Notes under the pieces: model-generated
Seen by the model: only the letters and a program-made list of their open reading frames with translations
Told to the model about the DNA's origin: nothing
Database searches by the model: none
DNA from: Paracoccaceae bacterium
GTDB lineage: Bacteria; Pseudomonadota; Alphaproteobacteria; Rhodobacterales; Rhodobacteraceae
Length of the DNA: 17,458 nucleotides
Assembly: GCA_006227805.1 (NCBI GenBank)
Contig: SBFT01000417.1
Span: 1 to 17,458 of the forward strand
Direction of reading: 5' to 3'
Part shown: piece after piece, positions 13,158 to 17,458 of the stretch
Position numbering within the stretch: the first letter of the stretch is position 1
Layout of the letters: the number at the start of each line of letters is the position of its first letter
Position numbers and translations under genes: made by a program

Positions 13158-13215
13158 TTGCAAATCTCGTCAAATTTGCGACAGATTTCCCGAATAGCCT
13201 GCAACTCCAAGTTGC
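13158..13215. promoter_or_regulatory. Two inverted repeats in the A/T-rich gap before the coiled-coil gene
   Basis: GCAAAT (13160-13165) and ATTTGC (13174-13179) form a 6+6 repeat with 8-base centre, extendable to eight with a T-G pair. GCAACT (13201-13206) and AGTTGC (13210-13215) form another 6+6 repeat with a 3-base centre, containing CTGCAAC at 13199-13205 after GAATAG. The gap 13142-13279 is clearly more A/T-rich than its neighbours and has homopolymer runs (six T at 13145, seven A at 13220). No clean promoter spacing was found. Confidence 0.4.
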
Positions 13216-13279
13216 GCTCAAAAAAAGCTTTACCCAAGGAGCGCGTAACGAATTTTCATGGTTTCGAGAACGCTTGCAG

Positions 13280-13807
13280 ATGTCCACCCGTCCCACCGCT
13301 TCCCTGCCGATGTCGATTGATCCGCCGCTGATTCCTTCGGGGTGGCGTCGGTTCGGTCAGGGCGTCGCTTCGAAGCTTGTGCTTCTGCTCCGGATCAGCC
13401 GTCTGGATGTCCTGTTCGCGCCGCGCAGCCGCGCGCGCAGGGCCGACAGGATGCAGGCCCGAATCGCGCGGGTCCGGGCGAAGGTCGATCACCTGGCCCG
13501 CCGCAAGTCCGAGGCCGAGGCGCGGATGGCGGTCATTCGCAGCGCCCCCGGCCTTCCCGAAGCCCTGCTGCGGGCGGAACAGGCGGCGCTGGCCGAATTG
13601 CTCAACCGCATTGCCGCCGCGGACCGGCACCTGCGCGGCCTGCATGACGCGATGATCCGCCGCCGGGACGATCCCCGTGTCCGGAGCGCGGGCGAAGGGG
13701 CGACGCGCCATGCGCTGCGCGGCCAGATCGCGCGGCTGGGCGAAGTGTTGCAGGATGTGCGGCGCCTGCATGTCGATCTTTCCGCGCAGCTGATCGAATT
13801 CGACTGA
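13280..13807 (+). CDS. Arg-rich coiled-coil protein of unknown function
   Basis: From the ATG at 13280 the product is 175 aa. After a short amphipathic N-terminus (GVASKLVLLLRISRLDVLF) it consists of long Arg/Ala/Glu/Leu helices with heptad-like hydrophobic spacing (ARIARVRAKVDHLARRKSEAEARM, LLRAEQAALAELLNRIAAADRHLRGL, LRGQIARLGEVLQDVRRLHVDLSAQL), so a dimeric coiled coil is likely. The basic character could suit contact with nucleic acid or membrane. I know no family for it. The start is uncertain: TTG at 13274, ATG 13280 and ATG 13310 are in frame, and the only good Shine-Dalgarno, AAGGAG at 13236-13241, is far from all of them. It precedes the hemerythrin gene by 42 bp. Confidence 0.7.
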   Translation: MSTRPTASLPMSIDPPLIPSGWRRFGQGVASKLVLLLRISRLDVLFAPRSRARRADRMQARIARVRAKVDHLARRKSEAEARMAVIRSAPGLPEALLRAEQAALAELLNRIAAADRHLRGLHDAMIRRRDDPRVRSAGEGATRHALRGQIARLGEVLQDVRRLHVDLSAQLIEFD

Positions 13808-13816
13808 ACCCGGCTT

Positions 13817-13837
13817 GCCCGTGGGCGCGCCACGGGC
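13817..13837 (+). terminator. Strong GC hairpin between the coiled-coil and hemerythrin genes
   Basis: GCCCGTGG (13817-13824) and CCACGGGC (13830-13837) form a perfect 8-bp stem with a GCGCG loop. It lies 9 nt after the stop at 13807 and 12 nt before the hemerythrin ATG, close enough to affect that gene's translation as well as termination. No T tract follows. Confidence 0.45.
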
Positions 13838-13849
13838 TAGCTGGCGGAC

Positions 13850-14389
13850 ATGGACAAGTTTTCGCTCGACACCCGGACCGGTCTGCCCGAGGCGCTGCGC
13901 GTCCTGGTGCAGGAATATCCGCGGACCGGCTGGCAGACCCATCGCAATTTCAACGGCCTCGTCCAATTCTGGATGGAACGTCACATGATGTTCCGGCAGT
14001 TGGTCACGATCCTGACGGAGGACGTGCAGGCCCTGTCCGACCGCCGGATGGACCACGGCCGATATGCGCCGCGGCTGTCGCGCTTTGCGGGGACGTTGCT
14101 GAACGAATTGCACGGTCATCACGGGATCGAGGATCATCACTACTTCCCGCGTCTGGTCAGGATCGACCGGCGGGCGGAACAGGGCTTTGCGCTGCTCGAC
14201 CGCGATCACCACGCCATGGACGGCCATCTGCACGCGATGGCCGAGGCCGCCAACGCGGTTCTGAAGGGGGGCGAGCCCGGCCCCTTCGCCGAGCGACTGG
14301 ACGCGTTCGCCAGGATGCTGAACCGGCACCTCGATGACGAGGAGGATATCGTCGTGCCGGTGATCCTGGCTTCGGGTTTCCAGGGGTGA
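13850..14389 (+). CDS. Hemerythrin-domain protein
   Basis: A 179-aa soluble four-helix protein with the His/Glu ligand pattern of hemerythrin-like domains: helix 1 with HRNFNGLVQFWMERH (His31, His45), LHGHHGIEDHHYFP (His91, Glu94 and His97 region), LDRDHHAMDGHLHAM (His120/121, His126) and the final HLDDEEDIVVP (His160, Glu164). These would hold a non-haem diiron site, used in the superfamily for binding oxygen, sensing or nitric-oxide/iron handling; which applies is unknown. The ATG at 13850 has GGCGGA just upstream, and a hairpin before it. There is no fused signalling domain and no denitrification gene in view. Confidence 0.88.
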   Translation: MDKFSLDTRTGLPEALRVLVQEYPRTGWQTHRNFNGLVQFWMERHMMFRQLVTILTEDVQALSDRRMDHGRYAPRLSRFAGTLLNELHGHHGIEDHHYFPRLVRIDRRAEQGFALLDRDHHAMDGHLHAMAEAANAVLKGGEPGPFAERLDAFARMLNRHLDDEEDIVVPVILASGFQG

Positions 14390-14395
14390 TCTGCG

Positions 14396-14421
14396 GCGAT
14401 TGCCCGTTTTGTGGGCATCGC
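14396..14421 (+). terminator. Hairpin after the hemerythrin gene
   Basis: GCGA-T-TGCCC (14396-14405, one bulged T) pairs with GGGCATCGC (14413-14421) around a GTTTTGT loop, nine pairs, starting 6 nt after the stop at 14389. Its position suits a terminator, though no T tract follows. Confidence 0.4.
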
Positions 14422-14430
14422 TCTGGGCTA

Positions 14431-14458
14431 TTGCCGAATTCGCGGGCAGTGCTACGCT
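14431..14458 (+). promoter_or_regulatory. Candidate promoter of the ABC importer operon
   Basis: TTGCCG (14431-14436), a 16-base spacer, and TACGCT (14453-14458) preceded by TGC, an extended -10 form. The predicted start near 14465 would give a leader of about 88 nt that contains the 14462-14505 repeat. Confidence 0.4.
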
Positions 14459-14461
14459 CTG

Positions 14462-14505
14462 TGCGGCGCCAAGGCATCATGCCGGTTTCCACTCGATGCG
14501 CCGCA
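14462..14505 (+). promoter_or_regulatory. Structured 5' leader of the importer operon
   Basis: TGCGGCGC (14462-14469) and GCGCCGCA (14498-14505) are perfect 8+8 arms enclosing 28 nt, in which GGCA (14473-14476) and TGCC (14480-14483) form an inner hairpin. A further hairpin CGCT/AGCG lies at 14517-14528 before the AGGAGG. A closing stem with an inner hairpin and unpaired flank is the layout of small riboswitches; I cannot assign a class by eye. Confidence 0.4.
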
Positions 14506-14552
14506 GGTCAAACACGCGCTCCAGAGCGTTCATGAACCGACAGGAGGTCTCC

Positions 14553-15554
14553 TTGTTCCACCGCGCCGTCACCCTGGCCGCAGCCGTCTTCGCCGCGACC
14601 GCCGCCGCCGCCCAGACCCAGTTGTCCTTCGCCCTGGACTGGAAGTTCGAAGGCCCGTCCGCAGCCTATTTCGCCGCCATCGACAATGGTCATTTCGCGG
14701 CCGAGGGGCTGGAAGTGACGATCGAGGCCGGGTCCGGATCGGTCGAGACGATCCCGAAGATCGCCACAGGCGCCTTCCCGATCGGGTTCGGCGACATCAA
14801 TTCCGTCATCAAGTTCCTCGACCAGAACCCCGGCGCGCCCGTCACCGCCGTGATGATGATCTACGACAAGCCCGCCTTCGCGATCGTCGGGCGCAAGTCG
14901 CTGGGCGTCGAGGCCCCGAAAGACCTGGAAGGCAAGGTTCTGGGCGCACCGCCCCCCGACGGCGCCTGGGCGCAGTTCCCCGCCTTCGCGTCGGCCAACG
15001 GCCTCGATGTCAGCGCGATCACGGTCGAGCCCGTCGGCTTTCCCACGCGCGAGCCCATGCTGGCCGAAGGCAAGGTCGCGGCCGTCACCGGCTTTTCCTT
15101 CTCGTCGGTCCTGAACCTCAAGCGTCTGGGCGTGCCGGCCGAGGACATCTCGAACATCCTGATGGCCGATCACGGCCTGCAACTCTATGGCAACGCGATC
15201 CTGGTCAACACCGAATGGGCCGCCCAGAACGAGGAGACGCTGAAGGCCTTCCTGCGCGCGGTCGCCAAGGGCTGGGTGGATGTCGCAGCCGACCCCGCCG
15301 CCGGGATCGAGGCGCTGATCAAGCGCAACCCGGCCGCCGATCCCGCTCTGGAACAGGAACGCCTGCAGATGGCGCTGGACCAGAACGTCATGACCGACTG
15401 GGTCAAGGCCAACGGCATGGGCGGGATCGACGCGGCGCGCATGGACGCGGCGCTGGCCCAGATCGCCGAGACCTACCAGTTCCAGAACCCCACGGACGCG
15501 TCGCTCTATTTCACCGACGCCTACCTGCCCGCGGGCGGGTTCAAGGTGAACTGA
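14553..15554 (+). CDS. ABC importer periplasmic binding protein, NMT1/SsuA-THI5 class
   Basis: A periplasmic solute-binding protein for an ABC importer of the nitrate/sulfonate/taurine/pyrimidine class. FALDWKFEGPSAAYFAAIDNGHFAAEGL is the typical first strand and helix of the NMT1/THI5-like fold, and GFGDINSVIKF and ALGKVLGAPPPDGA-type segments follow. The start is TTG at 14553: a strong AGGAGG (14542-14547) lies five bases upstream and the protein then opens with MFHRAVTLAAAVFAATAAAA, a normal signal peptide (cut before QTQ). An in-frame ATG at 14532 lies before that Shine-Dalgarno sequence and would add seven polar residues. The product is 333 aa. ATPase and permease genes follow. The substrate cannot be read from the sequence. 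Confidence 0.9.
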   Translation: MFHRAVTLAAAVFAATAAAAQTQLSFALDWKFEGPSAAYFAAIDNGHFAAEGLEVTIEAGSGSVETIPKIATGAFPIGFGDINSVIKFLDQNPGAPVTAVMMIYDKPAFAIVGRKSLGVEAPKDLEGKVLGAPPPDGAWAQFPAFASANGLDVSAITVEPVGFPTREPMLAEGKVAAVTGFSFSSVLNLKRLGVPAEDISNILMADHGLQLYGNAILVNTEWAAQNEETLKAFLRAVAKGWVDVAADPAAGIEALIKRNPAADPALEQERLQMALDQNVMTDWVKANGMGGIDAARMDAALAQIAETYQFQNPTDASLYFTDAYLPAGGFKVN

Positions 15555-15612
15555 TCGCATCGGCATGCGGCGGGCCCGGCCTGCCGTATGCCTCGGGCCG
15601 GACGGCGGACAC

Positions 15613-16419
15613 ATGGGCAATCTCATCGAAATCAAGGGCGTGCGTCATGCCTACCGCACCGCCAGCGGCCCCTTGCCCGTGCTGGACGGGCTGGAGCTGT
15701 CGGTGCCCGAAGGCGGCTTCGTCGCGGTCGTCGGTCCTTCGGGCTGCGGCAAGTCCACGCTGACGCGCCTGATCGCCGGCCTGATGACGCCCGATGAAGG
15801 CGAGGTCTGGCTGCACGGGGCGCGCGTCACCTCGCCCCGCGCGACGGTGGGCATGGCCTTCCAGAACCCCGTCCTTCTGGAATGGCGCACCATCCTGAAG
15901 AATGTCCTTCTGCCGCTGGAGATCGTGCCGACGAAACTGACGAAGAAACAGGCCGAGGAGCGCGCGCGCCACCTCCTGAACCTCGTCGGCCTGTCGGGGT
16001 TCGAGGACAAGCGCCCGTCCGAACTGTCGGGGGGCATGCGCCAGCGCGCGTCGCTCTGCCGGGCGCTGATCCACCAGCCCGAGGTCCTGATCCTGGACGA
16101 ACCCTTCGGGGCGCTGGATGCCTTCACGCGCGAGGATCTCTGGCAGATCATGCACGCACTGAAGGCCGAGGAACCCTTCACCGGGGTCCTGATCACCCAT
16201 GACCTGCGCGAATCCATCTTCCTGGCGGACGAGGTCGTCGTGCTGTCGGGCCGCCCGGCGCGCACGCAATATGTCCTCGACGTCGCGGTGAAGGGTGCGC
16301 GCGACATCGACCACCTCTATACCCCGGAAGCCGCCGAGATGCTGAACGTGCTGCGCCACCAGATCGCCATCGCCCAGGGGCGCGAATTGCCCGCCACGAC
16401 CCGCAGGGCCGCGCAATGA
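15613..16419 (+). CDS. ABC importer ATPase (SsuB/TauB class)
   Basis: The 268-aa nucleotide-binding subunit that powers the importer on the cytoplasmic face. All motifs are intact: Walker A GPSGCGKST at 41-49, Q-loop Gln84 in AFQNPVLLEW, signature LSGGM at 138-142, Walker B VLILDEP at 158-164, D-loop GALD and switch His196 in ITHD. The start ATG at 15613 fits the usual beginning (GNLIEIKGVRHAY) with GGCGG upstream; the open frame before it (from 15565) encodes unfamiliar residues. The gene lies 58 bp after the binding protein, and its TGA overlaps the permease ATG (ATGA at 16416-16419), so the last two subunits are translationally coupled. Confidence 0.94.
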   Translation: MGNLIEIKGVRHAYRTASGPLPVLDGLELSVPEGGFVAVVGPSGCGKSTLTRLIAGLMTPDEGEVWLHGARVTSPRATVGMAFQNPVLLEWRTILKNVLLPLEIVPTKLTKKQAEERARHLLNLVGLSGFEDKRPSELSGGMRQRASLCRALIHQPEVLILDEPFGALDAFTREDLWQIMHALKAEEPFTGVLITHDLRESIFLADEVVVLSGRPARTQYVLDVAVKGARDIDHLYTPEAAEMLNVLRHQIAIAQGRELPATTRRAAQ

Positions 16420-17177
16420 CCTGGCGCGGGGTCGGCGTTCCGCTGATCGCCTGCGCGATCTTCCTGGCCTTCTGGGAATGGCTGGTCTGGGTCAATGGCT
16501 GGCCGAACTTCAAGATGGCCTCTCCGTCCGACCTGTGGCCCGCCTTCTGGCGCTTCCGCGACCTGTTCTTCACCATGGGCTGGGACACGCTGTGGCGCAC
16601 GGTGGTGGGGCTGTTGCTGGCGGTGGCCTTCGGCGTGTTCCTGGGCATGATCATGGGGCTGTCGCGGGTGATGCGCGACGCGCTCTACCCGCTTCTGGTG
16701 GGGTTCAACGCGATCCCCAAGGCGACGGTGGTGCCGATCATCGCGCTGATGTTCGTGGGCCAGCACGATTTCAACACGATCCTCATGGCCTTCATGATCT
16801 CGTTCTTTCCGATCGCGGTGTCGGTTTCCATCGGGTTGTCGACGCTCGAGCCCGAATACCGCGACATCCTGCGGTCTCTGGGCGCCAGCCGGGCCACGAT
16901 CTTCTGGAAGATCGCGCTGCCCAAGACCTTGCCCGAGTTCTTCGGGGCGCTGAAAGTGTCCGTCACGCTGGCCTTCATCGGCACGAACCTGATGGAGATC
17001 GTCAGCCCCCATGGCCGGGGTCTGGGCGCGCTGTTCGACAGCGGCAAGACGAATTCGGATTATCCCCTGATGTTCGCGGTCCTGGTGGCCTTGGCGATCC
17101 TGGGGATCATCCTCTATTACGTCGTGGTCCTGCTGGAGAAGATCTTCGCGGGCTGGGCCGAGCGCCCTGCCTCCTAG
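16416..17177 (+). CDS. ABC importer permease (SsuC/TauC class)
   Basis: The 253-aa inner-membrane permease of the importer. Six hydrophobic segments are visible at about 5-25, 62-82, 92-115, 120-142, 178-195 and 218-241. The ATPase-contact EAA loop lies at 151-170 (ILRSLGASRATIFWKIALPK, with the conserved Gly156), followed by LPEFFGALKVS. Length and layout are normal for the SsuC/TauC/ThiX class of the BPD_transp_1 family. The ATG at 16416 overlaps the ATPase stop. Its TAG stop lies inside a CTAG palindrome used as the stop of the convergent gene too. Confidence 0.94.
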   Translation: MTWRGVGVPLIACAIFLAFWEWLVWVNGWPNFKMASPSDLWPAFWRFRDLFFTMGWDTLWRTVVGLLLAVAFGVFLGMIMGLSRVMRDALYPLLVGFNAIPKATVVPIIALMFVGQHDFNTILMAFMISFFPIAVSVSIGLSTLEPEYRDILRSLGASRATIFWKIALPKTLPEFFGALKVSVTLAFIGTNLMEIVSPHGRGLGALFDSGKTNSDYPLMFAVLVALAILGIILYYVVVLLEKIFAGWAERPAS

Positions 17178-17458
17178 GCCGAGGGGACGACGGCGCAGGC
17201 GCGGAATTTCCGCACCGGCTCCTCCGCCCCCGCCAGCGGGAAGGGGATCGCCAGGCCGCCGATCAGGGCGGTGGCGGTGTCGTTGAACTGCAATCCGTTC
17301 AGGACGTTTCCGAAACCGGTATCGGTGACGGTCAGGGCGTCGCCTGTCACCACGTGGCGGTTGGTCGAGATGGTGAGGGGATTGGCGCCGTCGAAGCGGA
17401 TCGAGAAGACGTCCGATGCGGGCAGGGCGCCCGCCCCCGAGACGGTGATGGTGAAAAG
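17174..17458 (-). CDS. C-terminal part of an unidentified beta-rich protein
   Basis: The minus strand is open from the right edge down to the TAG at 17174-17176, giving the last 94 residues of a larger protein whose start lies outside. It is rich in Thr, Val, Gly, Asp and Asn with strand-like runs (LFTITVSGAGALPASDVFSI, NPLTISTNRHVVTGDALTV, DTGFGNVLNGLQFNDTAT) and ends in EEPVRKFRACAVVPSA. That composition suits an extracellular or cell-surface beta-sandwich/beta-helix protein, but I recognise no family. Codon use is like its neighbours and there is no shadow frame with a better case, since the permease ends at 17177 and no plus-strand gene continues. It overlaps the permease end by four bases. 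Confidence 0.6.
   Translation of the reverse strand, partial: LFTITVSGAGALPASDVFSIRFDGANPLTISTNRHVVTGDALTVTDTGFGNVLNGLQFNDTATALIGGLAIPFPLAGAEEPVRKFRACAVVPSA

Noticed and set aside
14390..14552. Thiamine pyrophosphate riboswitch before the NMT1-class importer
   Set aside because: The conserved CTGAGA and the partner core of the TPP element are absent from the leader.
1..17458. tRNA genes, CRISPR arrays, insertion sequences or integration sites
   Set aside because: I found no tRNA T-loop and acceptor pairing outside genes, no regularly spaced direct repeats, no transposase or integrase frame and no terminal repeats.

Overview
The window reads as chromosomal DNA of an alphaproteobacterium, most likely of the order Rhodobacterales. 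This rests on the very high GC third positions, a class I lysyl-tRNA synthetase, and small proteins familiar from that order (DUF4864, DUF5665, the CPxD-type zf-TFIIB protein). The placement is by recognition, not by search. Most of the window is ordinary housekeeping and accessory genome. I see no tRNA, rRNA, CRISPR array, insertion sequence or prophage module, and no gap over about 165 bp between genes.

Layout. (1) 1-4031: the ABC-F translation factor ettA (minus strand, C-terminus beyond the left edge) diverges from nadD and the PBP4-type peptidase dacB. A TerB-fold gene converges on dacB. (2) 4032-6244: lysS diverges from the terB-like gene over a 121-bp region where two candidate promoters interlock. 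A secreted DUF4864 protein follows. (3) 6245-9844: a 119-bp gap with overlapping hairpins leads into a large parallel beta-helix (pectate-lyase/GH28-like) protein. Convergent to it are a PPOX-family protein and an exported beta-rich protein. (4) 9845-12773: a ParA-type ATPase without ParB, an ABM-domain protein, a zf-TFIIB protein, DUF427, and a universal stress protein coupled by ATGA to a secreted protein with a Cys pair. (5) 12774-14389: DUF5665 membrane protein, an Arg-rich coiled-coil protein with an A/T-rich leader, and a hemerythrin-domain protein. (6) 14390-17177: an ABC importer operon of the NMT1/SsuA class (binding protein, ATPase, permease) with a structured 5' leader. At the right edge a convergent partial gene shares a CTAG stop palindrome with the permease.

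No clear new multi-gene system is visible. The most interesting signals are non-coding: a CTGCAAC-containing element that recurs in intergenic regions (upstream of the terB-like, parA-like and coiled-coil genes), two mutually exclusive hairpins before the beta-helix gene, an FNR-like half-perfect box plus a perfect inverted repeat before the universal stress gene, and the structured importer leader. All are candidates seen by eye and need computation.
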